In this document: positions 22,243 to 30,743 of the stretch, piece by piece
How the letters are laid out: every line of letters begins with the position of its first letter
Numbering within the stretch: the stretch's first letter is position 1
Source: Bradyrhizobium sp. BRP22
GTDB taxonomy: Bacteria > Pseudomonadota > Alphaproteobacteria > Rhizobiales > Xanthobacteraceae
NCBI RefSeq assembly: GCF_020194175.1
Contig: NZ_JADYVX010000054.1
Coordinates: forward strand, 1-35,053
Reading direction: 5' to 3'
Length of the DNA stretch: 35,053 nt
The notes under the pieces: model-generated
What the model saw: only the letters and a program-made list of their open reading frames with translations
What the model was told of the DNA's origin: nothing
Database searches by the model: none
Position numbers and translations under genes: made by a program

Positions 22243-24386
22243 CTGCGCCGCCCCGCGAACCAGGTGACGACGAACTGCGCCGCGAGACACAGCGGCAGCC
22301 AGATCGCGATGATCAATCCAAGCTGCAGCGCGCTCCACCAGGAGGCGTGCCTCGCAAAGTCGGCGATCTGTGCACCGAGCGCGGCCATCGCGATGATCCC
22401 AGGCGCCATTCCGAGCGCGGTCCCGATCAGGAAATCAGTCAGCCTGAGGCGGCTGGCGCCGGCAAGCACGTTCACCACCGAGAACGGCGCCACGGGCACC
22501 ATGCGGATCATCGCGATCGCGAGCACGCCTTTGCCGATGATGCGTTCCTGGACGCGCAGTGCGCGGCGTCCCAGCATCGATTGCAGCCGCTCCTGGCCGA
22601 GAAAGCGCCCGATGAAGAACAGCAAGGTGGCGCTTAACAGCACGCCGACGGAAGCCGCGACAAACCCTTTCAACGGCCCAAGCGCGGCGGCGGTCGCGGC
22701 GATCAGGACGACGACAGGAAACACCACGAGGCCGCCGACGACGAACGCAAGAACGGCGGCGGGCGGGCCGAGCGGCGACTGCGCGTACTTTCCGATCAAC
22801 CCCGTCACATAACCGATATCGGTGTAGCTGCTCAGGGCCGTGTGACGCCAGGCCAGCGTCAGCAGCGCAAGCGAGGCGATGATCCCTAGGACGACGGCCA
22901 TGGTCCTCGCCGTCCATGTGCGGTCCGCCGCGCGCTGCAGATCGAGCGGCTCCTTCGGATCGGCGATCGGCTGCAGGATCTCGGTGAAGGGACCAAGCCT
23001 TGCATCCTCCAGATCCACGGGAAGCAGCACCTTCCCGGCGCGCGATGCCGCATGCGCATCGAGGAATTCAAGCAGGCACTCTTCACTGGCTTCGATTGCG
23101 CTTTTGCTGAGGCCGCAGTGATGCGCCAGCAGGCGATGTCGTACATCGCGGATGAACCGGCGATGTTCGTCATTGGCGGCCTCGAAACACAGGTCGCATT
23201 CGGTATCCGCCCCCATCGAGCGGTTGTTGATGTTGGACGAGCCGATCCGCAGCAATTCGTCATCGATCGTCATGAGCTTGCTGTGAACCATGACGGGACT
23301 TGCATCGTCGCCATCTCGTGTCAACGGGTAAAGCATGCGAACACGCGAGGCGACGTCGGCGCGATGAAACGGACCGACGAAGTCGCCGCGGCCGCTTTGC
23401 ATGGTCCGCGACTCCAGCCATGATGCATGCCGCTTGGGAGTGACGATCAGGACACGCAGGTCCGGGACTTCGCGCATCCGGTTTGCGAGCGCCTCGGCGA
23501 TCTCGGCCGAGCTCGTGAACTGATTCTCGATGTAGATCAGCTTCCTTGCCGCGGCGATCGATGCATAGAACAGCCGCTCGACCTCGTGCACCGGAGGTGT
23601 GAGGCTCGTTCCAAGCTCCGTCCGCGCGATGCCGAGCGGAATGTTTTCGGCCTCTGGCACCACCGAGCCCGGCCATCGCTCGACATCGCTGATGGCGATC
23701 GGCATCGTGCCGCAGCCCGCCGCCTTCCAGCGCCTGATCGCGAGTTCGCCGAGCGCGCTCGCCGCGGCGCCATCCACCATGCACTGCACGTCATGGAAGG
23801 GAGGATAGGCAACGCCGGCCGGATCCTTGCGAAGGGAATGATGCAGCGCATGTTCGGATGTATCCCAGCGCCGGATCGTGAGGTCGAGCCCGCCGACGAA
23901 GGCGATGGAATTGTCGATCACGACGAATTTCTGGTGCTGCGCCGAGCCGAGCGGCAGGCTGGAATCCAGGCAGGCACGGATGCGGCCAGTGGGGCTGGCT
24001 AATTTCCTGGTCGAATGGCGCTCCCGCTCCCGGGCATAGAGCGCGGCGAAATCCCAGACCAGGATGTTGATGTCGAGGCTGTCCCTCCGCTCGACCAGCG
24101 CTTTGAGGAACGGACCCAGCGTATCCGGCAAGCCATCGTCGGCCGTGCCTGACGGCCCGACCAGCGGCGTCTCCGAGTGGATGTCCCATCCGATGATGAA
24201 GACCTGTCTCTCGGCGAGCAGCAGCGCTTCCCGCAGGGCGCCAAAATACTCCGCGGCGTCGTTCAGCACCGCGACACGATCCGCGTCGCATGTCTTCCAG
24301 ATGGTGTCGCCCGGAACGAGCACGGACGAGCTGCGGGGCAGCGATATTGTCTCGGCCGATTGCACCTTTGCTATCCGAACGTTCAT
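22239..24386 (-). CDS. Phospholipase D / VTT (DedA-like) membrane fusion
   Basis: About 715 residues from the ATG at 24386, preceded by GGGAG. An in-frame TTG at 24482 would add 32 residues but has no ribosome site. The N-terminal half is a two-HKD phospholipase D. HQKFVVID near residue 151 is followed by the strand IAFVGGLDL. HSKLMTIDD near 368 is followed by GSSNINNRSMG. The C-terminal about 210 residues are a SNARE-associated/VTT membrane domain (GLVVFPVVVLIAATAAALGP, then FFIGRFLGQ and MVPVAPFSVVNVLAGASRL). Such proteins cut or exchange phospholipid head groups at the membrane, perhaps with lipid scrambling by VTT. The EEP-fold gene overlaps its stop by 4 bp. Confidence 0.92.
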   Translation of the reverse strand: MNVRIAKVQSAETISLPRSSSVLVPGDTIWKTCDADRVAVLNDAAEYFGALREALLLAERQVFIIGWDIHSETPLVGPSGTADDGLPDTLGPFLKALVERRDSLDINILVWDFAALYARERERHSTRKLASPTGRIRACLDSSLPLGSAQHQKFVVIDNSIAFVGGLDLTIRRWDTSEHALHHSLRKDPAGVAYPPFHDVQCMVDGAAASALGELAIRRWKAAGCGTMPIAISDVERWPGSVVPEAENIPLGIARTELGTSLTPPVHEVERLFYASIAAARKLIYIENQFTSSAEIAEALANRMREVPDLRVLIVTPKRHASWLESRTMQSGRGDFVGPFHRADVASRVRMLYPLTRDGDDASPVMVHSKLMTIDDELLRIGSSNINNRSMGADTECDLCFEAANDEHRRFIRDVRHRLLAHHCGLSKSAIEASEECLLEFLDAHAASRAGKVLLPVDLEDARLGPFTEILQPIADPKEPLDLQRAADRTWTARTMAVVLGIIASLALLTLAWRHTALSSYTDIGYVTGLIGKYAQSPLGPPAAVLAFVVGGLVVFPVVVLIAATAAALGPLKGFVAASVGVLLSATLLFFIGRFLGQERLQSMLGRRALRVQERIIGKGVLAIAMIRMVPVAPFSVVNVLAGASRLRLTDFLIGTALGMAPGIIAMAALGAQIADFARHASWWSALQLGLIIAIWLPLCLAAQFVVTWFAGRRR

Positions 24387-24633
24387 CTGCTCCCACCGGT
24401 CGGTTGAAACGCTCCAGCGCAAGCCGGGTTCCTGGCCGGATGGTGCCGACGGGCGATACTCGGACAAAATGCGGGAAACCAAGTGTTTCGCGGCCTGATC
24501 TTGCCAGTCACTGACCAGTCACTATGTCGCAAGCACGCCAACCGACGCCTGCCCATCCGGGCCGGCCCTCCCCTCGCCTGGATTGGAAGCTTTCGGCACG
24601 CCGCGTCCGGCCGTGCCAAACCGGATATGACAA

Positions 24634-25665
24634 ATGACTACATCGCTGGAATTTGGGCTCGACACCTTTGGCGACGTCACCCGTGACGACGCCGGCGCGC
24701 CGCTGCCGCATCCGCAGGTGATCCGCAACGTCATCGACGAAGCGGTCCTGGCCGACGAGCTTGGGATCGATTTCATCGGCCTCGGCGAGCACCACCGCGC
24801 CGACTTCGCGATCTCCGCGCCCGAAGTGGTGCTCGCGGCGATCGCGGCGCGGACGAAGCAGATCCGGCTCGGCTCCGCCGTGACGGTGTTGAGCTCGGAC
24901 GATCCGATCCGCGTCTTCCAGCGCTTCGCCACGGTGGATGCGGCATCGAACGGCCGCGCCGAGGTGATCCTCGGCCGCGGCTCGTTCACCGAATCCTTTC
25001 CACTGTTCGGCTTCGACCTCAACCAGTACGAAGCGCTGTTCGAGGAGAAGCTCGACCTGTTCGCCGAATTGTTGAAGCAGGAGCCGGTGACCTGGCAGGG
25101 CAAGCTGCGCGCTCCGCTGAGCAATCAACTCGTGTTTCCGCCGATCGAGCATGGTCGGCTGAAAACCTGGATCGGCGTCGGCGGCAGCCCGGAATCCGTG
25201 GTGCGCGCCGCGCATTATGACCTGCCGCTGATGCTCGCGATCATCGGCGGCGACCCGAAACGGTTCGCGCCCTATGTCGAACTCTACCACCGCGCCTTCA
25301 AGCAATTCGACCGCCCGGCCAAGGCGATCGGCGTGCATTCACCGGGCTATGTCGCTGACAGCGATGAGCAGGCGCGCGAGGAGCTGTTTTCCGACTACAA
25401 GACCATGCGTGACCGCATCGGCAGGGAGCGCGGCTGGCCGCCGATGGGCCGCGACGAGTTCGTGCGCGAAGCCGAGCACGGATCGCTTTATGTCGGCTCA
25501 CCCGGGACGGTCGCACGAAAGATCGCCGCCACCGTCAAGGCGCTCGGCGTCGCGCGCTTCCAGCTCAAATACTCGGCCGGCCCGTTGCCGCACGAAAGAC
25601 TGATGCGCAGCATCGAGCTCTACGGTCAGAAGGTGGTCCCGCTGGTGCGCGACATGTTGGCGTAA
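24634..25665 (+). CDS. LLM-class flavin-dependent oxidoreductase
   Basis: 343 residues of the luciferase-like TIM-barrel family. Recognisable parts are LEFGLDTFGDVTRDDAG at the N-terminus, LGIDFIGLGEHHRADFAISAPEVVLAAIAARTK (about 45-77), IRLGSAVTVLSSDDPIRVFQRFATVD and GRAEVILGRGSF. This is a different subgroup from the 8416-9405 protein, with its own insertion around FPLFGFDLNQYEALFEEK. It probably uses FMNH2 for oxidation of an unknown small molecule. The gene ends 2 bp before the convergent kinase gene. No strong Shine-Dalgarno is visible; the ATG was chosen because the family N-terminus begins there. Confidence 0.92.
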   Translation: MTTSLEFGLDTFGDVTRDDAGAPLPHPQVIRNVIDEAVLADELGIDFIGLGEHHRADFAISAPEVVLAAIAARTKQIRLGSAVTVLSSDDPIRVFQRFATVDAASNGRAEVILGRGSFTESFPLFGFDLNQYEALFEEKLDLFAELLKQEPVTWQGKLRAPLSNQLVFPPIEHGRLKTWIGVGGSPESVVRAAHYDLPLMLAIIGGDPKRFAPYVELYHRAFKQFDRPAKAIGVHSPGYVADSDEQAREELFSDYKTMRDRIGRERGWPPMGRDEFVREAEHGSLYVGSPGTVARKIAATVKALGVARFQLKYSAGPLPHERLMRSIELYGQKVVPLVRDMLA

Positions 25666-25667
25666 GC

Positions 25668-28259
25668 TTACGGTTTGGCATAGGGCTGCCGCCGCGAGCC
25701 GATCGGACGCCGTATCCGCGAGGAGAGCGATGGAGAGCCCGCAGCCGCGTCCGCGGGGTCGGCGCGTGAGGCACGCAATGAGCGGACCTGCGGCTTTGCC
25801 TCCGGCTCCTTGCGTGCCGAGCAATTGCTGAGCGCGGCCGCGACTTCCGACGTGACCAGCGGCCAATGCACGACGTCGCTGATGCCGGCGGTCACCAACG
25901 TGTCGGCTCCGATCTCTTCGGTCGATCTCGCCGCCAGCACGATCGGAAGATGTGGCGCCGCCGCGTGCAGCGCCGCCGCCGCTTCCAGCGATGCCGCCGC
26001 CGATCCGAAATAGCCGACGATCGCCGCATCGAACCGGTCGGGCTTGGCGCTGCAGGCGGCACACGCAGCGGCGGCTGTACCGAATCCGACCGGCTCGTAG
26101 CCGATCGCCGCGAGCGTTTCCTCGTCTCGCAGCAATCGGGCCTGATCGCTGGTGACGATCAGCACGGTCTCGCCCTTTCCCACCGGCAGCATCGCCGGCT
26201 TGATGTCCGATACCGGCGCAGCCATCGCCACGCAAGGCAACCAAACCTCGAAGCGGCTGCCCTTGCCGGGCACGCTTTGCACGTTCATCGCCCCGCCATG
26301 CTCATGCACGATTTCGCGTACCGTCGCGAGCCCCAGGCCATTTCCGGACGAACGCGTGGTGAAGAACGGTTCGAAGATCCGCGCCAGTGTCGCCTCGTCC
26401 ATGCCGCGGCCGCTATCCGTGACCACGATGCAGACATAGCGGCCCGGCTGCAGCGTGTCGTGACTGAGCGAGCGGACCTCGGTGATTTCGCGGATATCCA
26501 TCGCTATCTCGACGCGGCCGTGATCGTTGATCGCCTGCGCGGCATTGTTGCAGAGGTTGAGGATCACCTGCTGCAACTGTGCGGGTTCGCCGGACACGAT
26601 CGCGGTCGCGAGCGGCTCGCGGATCGCAAGATCGACGTTGGCGGGCAGCGAGACATTCAGCAGCGAGACCGCCTCCGTCACCAGGCTGTGCGCGCTGAGC
26701 GGCCGGCGGCGCGCGTCGCGGTGCCGTCCGAACAGGAGGATCTGCTCGACCAGATCGCGCGCCCGCTCCGCGCCGCGGCGGATGGCACGAAGATTCTGCG
26801 CGAACCGGTTGTTCTGGCCGAGATGCTCCTCGATCACTTCGGAGTGGCCGAGGATCCCGCCCAGGATGTTGTTGAAGTTATGGGCGATGCCGCTGGTGAA
26901 CGTACCGATCCGCTCCATGCGGCGCGCCTGCTGCAGGCGCTCCTCGAGGCGCCATCGTTCCCGTTCCATCGCGTGCCGCCCAACGGCGTACATGATGATA
27001 TCGAGCGCCATGCGCAACAGGCTGAGTTCGACGGTATCGGTCACGCGGCAGGGGCGACCGATCGTATCGAACCCCAGCGCAACGCTGGTGCCCTCCTGGT
27101 CGACGCCGGTCACGCAGGCCCATGCACCGAGGCCAACGTCCGTCAGCGCCCTTCTGTCTTGGCCGATCGGCAAGGAATTGACGTTTGGGATGTGGACCAC
27201 GCCGTCCACCACGGGCGCGAACCGAGCCGCAAGTGCCGGCGCGCCTTCGGGCCAGCCGGGTGGAAAGTCCTTGCCCGCCCTCGACCAGCCGTACAGCCGG
27301 GGAGCGGCCCCGGACCACACGACATAGGTACGGTCACAACCGGTGCACAGCATCAAGTCGGCGAGCGCCCGTTCGATCTCGCCATCCAGGTTCTCCGGCA
27401 GCACGTCGATGAAGCGCATCGAAATGCCCGCGATCACATGCTCGAACGTCGCGCGCCGTTCAAGCGCCCTGGCATGCGACCGCACGCGAAGGCCAAGGTG
27501 AACCAGGAACGCGACAAGGATTAGCGAGGTCACGTAGAGCAGCCAGCGAAACTCCCGTGCCATCGCTCTCGACTCGTTTTGCCGCACAAGCAGCAGGCTG
27601 CGGAGCTGATCCTGCTCGAGTCTCGGCTGGATCGCCCGCATCTCCTTCAGCACGCCATCAACTGCGGGCAACAGTCCCTGGAGCAGCCGTCCATGCGCCA
27701 GCAACGGTCCGATGACATCGCCATCGAACGGACGGGCCTGATCGGCGAGCCTGTCCAGTCGCTCCTTGACCTCGCGTACCGCGCTGTCCGACGTGTCGAG
27801 GGTGAGCAGCAGCATCGCCGCCGCCGCGGCGCTGATCGAAGGCCCGAGATCGGCCGACGTCGCGTGAAGGCTGAAACGCTCGAAGAAGGTCAGTGAATTG
27901 TGCAGCAGCGCATTGTCGCTCTTGAATCGTTCGACCAGTTCCTCCTGCCGCGCGAGCGACGCCTCGAGGTGGTCCACCGCCTCGCTCGTCTCGGCGTCGA
28001 TCGCCGCCGCCTGCCGCAAGCGGTCGAGCGATTTGTGCAGCGCATTGATCTCGCGGACCAGCGGATCGTAGTTGCGCAAATTGCCGGCGCGCGCGGTGAA
28101 GACGTCGCGATAGAGCGAGCTGTCCAGCATCGCAAATCGATCGAGCTCGCCGAGCGCGCGATCGAACCTCTCGGCTTCCGGATTGATCGCGCGCAGCGAC
28201 AGCCAGGTCAGCAGCAGGACGAGCGCGAATACGATCGCCATCGCGCGAATCGGCGTCAT
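25668..28259 (-). CDS. VirA-like membrane histidine kinase with degenerate receiver
   Basis: 863 residues. TM1 (about 7-25) and TM2 (about 240-258) enclose a 210-residue helical periplasmic domain, of the DAHL type seen in VirA-like kinases. A GAF-like domain covers about 270-430. The H-box is GIAHNFNNILGGILGHSE with His460. ATPase boxes follow: N (NLCNNAAQAI), G1 (DSGRGMD), F (EPFFTT) and G2 (GNGLGLATV). A C-terminal receiver-like domain (about 697-815) has lost its active site: the phospho-Asp position reads AAIVGYFGS and the conserved Lys is missing (VVHWPLV). It may be regulatory rather than phosphorylated. The ATG overlaps the peroxidase stop as ATGA. The VirG-like regulator at 29901 is the likely partner. 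Confidence 0.9.
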   Translation of the reverse strand: MTPIRAMAIVFALVLLLTWLSLRAINPEAERFDRALGELDRFAMLDSSLYRDVFTARAGNLRNYDPLVREINALHKSLDRLRQAAAIDAETSEAVDHLEASLARQEELVERFKSDNALLHNSLTFFERFSLHATSADLGPSISAAAAAMLLLTLDTSDSAVREVKERLDRLADQARPFDGDVIGPLLAHGRLLQGLLPAVDGVLKEMRAIQPRLEQDQLRSLLLVRQNESRAMAREFRWLLYVTSLILVAFLVHLGLRVRSHARALERRATFEHVIAGISMRFIDVLPENLDGEIERALADLMLCTGCDRTYVVWSGAAPRLYGWSRAGKDFPPGWPEGAPALAARFAPVVDGVVHIPNVNSLPIGQDRRALTDVGLGAWACVTGVDQEGTSVALGFDTIGRPCRVTDTVELSLLRMALDIIMYAVGRHAMERERWRLEERLQQARRMERIGTFTSGIAHNFNNILGGILGHSEVIEEHLGQNNRFAQNLRAIRRGAERARDLVEQILLFGRHRDARRRPLSAHSLVTEAVSLLNVSLPANVDLAIREPLATAIVSGEPAQLQQVILNLCNNAAQAINDHGRVEIAMDIREITEVRSLSHDTLQPGRYVCIVVTDSGRGMDEATLARIFEPFFTTRSSGNGLGLATVREIVHEHGGAMNVQSVPGKGSRFEVWLPCVAMAAPVSDIKPAMLPVGKGETVLIVTSDQARLLRDEETLAAIGYEPVGFGTAAAACAACSAKPDRFDAAIVGYFGSAAASLEAAAALHAAAPHLPIVLAARSTEEIGADTLVTAGISDVVHWPLVTSEVAAALSNCSARKEPEAKPQVRSLRASRADPADAAAGSPSLSSRIRRPIGSRRQPYAKP

Positions 28260-29299
28260 GGCGGCGCTCCCTTGACGGGCTCGCCACGGTAGTTTCCGGT
28301 CAGCGTCTGCAGGAACGCGACGAGCGAGGAGACCTGTTCATCCGTCAAGCTGCGGTCGAGCTGCGCTGCGCCCATCTTGCGCACCGCCTCCTCGAGCGTG
28401 GCCGCGCTGCCATCGTGAAAATAGGGCGCCGTCGTCGCCACATTGCGCAGGCTCGGCACGCGGACGACATCGGGTTTCGCGTGAACCAGGGGACGAAATA
28501 TCCCCTGGCGCTGGAACAGGTTGCCCCCGACATTGACCCCCTGGTGACAGGAGATGCAGCCAAACGACTTGAATATTCCGTAGCCGCGAAGTTCGGCGGC
28601 TGACAATGCGGACGTATCTCCGGCGAGCCAGAGATCAAAGCGGCTTCCCGGCGTAACCAGCGATTTTTCAAAGGTCGCCAGTGCATCGAGCAAGCTCGCC
28701 CGGTCCGGCGCGCGGTCGTAGGCGGCGCGAAACTGCCGCACCATCTCGGGATCGGCATTCAGCCTGGCGACGACATCCTCCACACTGGTGGCCATATTGG
28801 CCGGATTCTCCAGGGACGATTCGGCCTGCGCCTCGAGCGTGCGGAAATTGCCTTCCCAGTTCAGGCGAAAACTGAGCGCCGCGTTGAAGATCGTCAACGT
28901 GTCAAATGGAGCATTCGAACCGTCATGTCTCACCGTCGCATATCTGCGACCAGTGCCATTGGTACTGATGTCATGACAAGAGGAGCACGCCAGCTTCCCG
29001 TCATTCGATAATCGGGTGTCCGAAAACAGCCGCTCTCCGAGGGCAAGCTTGAGCGGATCGGCCGCAGGAGGCTCTGGGGTGGGCGTGATCGGCTCCTGAT
29101 CGGCGATGGGAATTGGGCGCGACGTTGGAGCGGTCGGAATAGATTGTGTGGCTGCACCGGTGGCAATGAGCAGGAGCGCTGCGCAGGCCCATGGCGGCCA
29201 GCGGCGCGCGCGCAGCATTCCCGCCATGGCGGGCGCATGCGCAGCCGCAAAATCAGCTCGGCTTCGCCGATATCCGGTCAGCAACCATAACCGCATCAT
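28256..29299 (-). CDS. Diheme cytochrome c peroxidase family protein
   Basis: 347 residues. A membrane/signal segment (PPWACAALLLIATGAATQS, about 35-53) precedes a Pro/Thr-rich linker. Two c-type haem motifs are present, CSSCH (105-109) and CISCH (248-252), as in the CcpA/MauG superfamily. LKLALGERLFSDTRLSNDGKLACSSCHD and PSLRNVATTAPYFHDG fit family patterns. It would reduce hydrogen peroxide, or oxidise a protein partner, in the periplasm. The start at 29299 is fixed by an ATGA overlap with the preceding small gene, and the stop overlaps the kinase start the same way. This places enzyme and sensor kinase in one coupled operon. Confidence 0.92.
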   Translation of the reverse strand: MMRLWLLTGYRRSRADFAAAHAPAMAGMLRARRWPPWACAALLLIATGAATQSIPTAPTSRPIPIADQEPITPTPEPPAADPLKLALGERLFSDTRLSNDGKLACSSCHDISTNGTGRRYATVRHDGSNAPFDTLTIFNAALSFRLNWEGNFRTLEAQAESSLENPANMATSVEDVVARLNADPEMVRQFRAAYDRAPDRASLLDALATFEKSLVTPGSRFDLWLAGDTSALSAAELRGYGIFKSFGCISCHQGVNVGGNLFQRQGIFRPLVHAKPDVVRVPSLRNVATTAPYFHDGSAATLEEAVRKMGAAQLDRSLTDEQVSSLVAFLQTLTGNYRGEPVKGAPP

Positions 29300-29721
29300 T
29301 CCCGACGATTCCCGGGTCTTTCCATATATGCGATGTTGCCATTCCCGGCATCGCCGCGGCTTTCTAGGCTTCGCAACTCGATGAGCGCAGACGAATGGTG
29401 GCCGCGCAGGTCGTCGGACTCGAGCGCATAGGGATACATGCCTTGCGCATAGGCGGAGCAACCCTCCAACACCTGGGCAACGGTCCAGGACATCACCGAG
29501 AGAATGACGCTGTGGAATGCGAGGTCGCTGCAGACGGCGCAGGTCCCGACGACTTTCAGCATCAGCCGCGAAGGCCACCACAATGCATCATTCGCGGACG
29601 GCCGCTCGCCGGCCGGACTCGCATGCGTGGTCACCGCGCGCATCTGATGTCGGCGGACCGCGCTCGTGCGGCGACCGGTCGGCCAGCGGCTGACGGGCAA
29701 TTTCTTTCTGTCCAACTTCAT
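29296..29721 (-). CDS. Small hypothetical membrane protein, first gene of the peroxidase-kinase operon
   Basis: 141 residues from the ATG at 29721, preceded by GGGAG at good spacing. A longer frame to 29898 has no such site. The N-terminal 50 residues are basic and polar. A hydrophobic, cysteine-containing segment (LMLKVVGTCAVCSDLAFHSV, then ILSVMSWTVAQVLEGCSAYA) spans about 65-100 and could be one or two membrane passes. The tail is polar. CAVC is reminiscent of a redox-active pair, but no family is recognised. Its stop overlaps the peroxidase start as ATGA, supporting that it is real and works with the peroxidase or kinase. Confidence 0.65.
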   Translation of the reverse strand: MKLDRKKLPVSRWPTGRRTSAVRRHQMRAVTTHASPAGERPSANDALWWPSRLMLKVVGTCAVCSDLAFHSVILSVMSWTVAQVLEGCSAYAQGMYPYALESDDLRGHHSSALIELRSLESRGDAGNGNIAYMERPGNRRE

Positions 29722-29900
29722 TGACGTCTCCCGAGGATTTTTCACCCTCGAGAGATTGCCGCACGCATGTTGCGGCAGCGTTCCAGCCCTAAGTTTAAAG
29801 GCTACGGCTGTAATGGAACCCGCCGCGCCCGCTGGTCCGGATATCAGGGGCCTCATGTCAGGATATGCGGCCATCCGCCGCATGGCGCGATTGGCCATCC

Positions 29901-30743
29901 TCAGAGCCGCTCGACCTGCAGCGCGAACACATAGCCGACGCCGCGCTCGGTCAGGATGACCCTCGGCGTGCTCGGATCGCTCTCCAACTTTCGTCGCAGA
30001 CGGAGCACCTGCACGTCGATGCTGCGGTCAAAGACGTCCTCGTGCACGCGAGTGGCCTGCAGAAGCTGCTCGCGCGAGAGCGGCCGCTGCGGCGCATCGA
30101 GGAAAGCAACAAGGAGCGCGTATTCACCCTTCGTCAGTGCGACCTGCGTGCCGTTCGGATCGGAAAGACGCCGGCTGCGCCGATCGAGCTGCCAGCCGCC
30201 GAATCGATAGCGGCCCTTCTCCGGATCACGCGGCGCGGTCTGTCCGGTTTCGCGCCGGCGCAACACCGCGCGGATCCGCGCCAAGAGCTCCCTCAGGCCG
30301 AATGGCTTGGTGATGTAATCGTCGGCACCAAGCTCCAGGCCTACCACGCGGTCAATCTCGTCGCGGCGATGGCCGGTGGTGATGATGACGGGTACGTCGG
30401 AGTGCGAACGGATTTCGCGCAGCAGATCGAGACCATCTTCCTGGCCCAGCCGCAGGTCGAGAATCACGAGATTAGGTTCGCGCGTGACCAGCAGGCCGGT
30501 CACCTCGTCCCGCCCGGACGCGGACAGCGCGCGAATGTCGTGCTCCTCGAGATAGTTCATCACGAGGTGCCGCATGGTGCGATCGTCCTCGACCACGAGG
30601 CATGTCGGCTGGCCGCGCTCCGCACTCAGGTTTTGATCGGACCGTGCGGATTGATCGGATCCGTTCCCGCCGGCTCCGCCAACTTCACTACGTTCCGGCC
30701 GACCGTTGCGGTTAGCCGCGGCAATTGCGGCATTCAAATTCAT
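29901..30743 (-). CDS. OmpR/VirG-like response regulator
   Basis: 280 residues from the ATG at 30743, preceded by GGGAGA. A longer frame upstream is not supported. After a 45-residue low-complexity N-terminal tail comes a receiver domain with acidic EDD at 52-54, phospho-Asp96 in VILDLRLG, Thr122/123 and Lys146 in ITKPFG. A winged-helix DNA-binding domain (about 180-275) ends with RSIDVQVLRLRRKLE and GVGYVFAL. It is an intact OmpR-type transcription activator. It lies 179 bp upstream of the operon encoding the VirA-like kinase, on the same strand, so it is the probable cognate regulator. The N-terminal tail is longer than usual for this family. Confidence 0.92.
   Translation of the reverse strand: MNLNAAIAAANRNGRPERSEVGGAGGNGSDQSARSDQNLSAERGQPTCLVVEDDRTMRHLVMNYLEEHDIRALSASGRDEVTGLLVTREPNLVILDLRLGQEDGLDLLREIRSHSDVPVIITTGHRRDEIDRVVGLELGADDYITKPFGLRELLARIRAVLRRRETGQTAPRDPEKGRYRFGGWQLDRRSRRLSDPNGTQVALTKGEYALLVAFLDAPQRPLSREQLLQATRVHEDVFDRSIDVQVLRLRRKLESDPSTPRVILTERGVGYVFALQVERL

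Noticed and set aside
21358..22812. 484-codon open frame opposite the EEP-fold and phospholipase genes
   Set aside because: Crosses the junction of two well-supported coupled genes; no recognisable domain.
25866..27524. 552-codon open frame opposite the VirA-like kinase
   Set aside because: Antisense of well-conserved kinase motifs; no family similarity or ribosome site.
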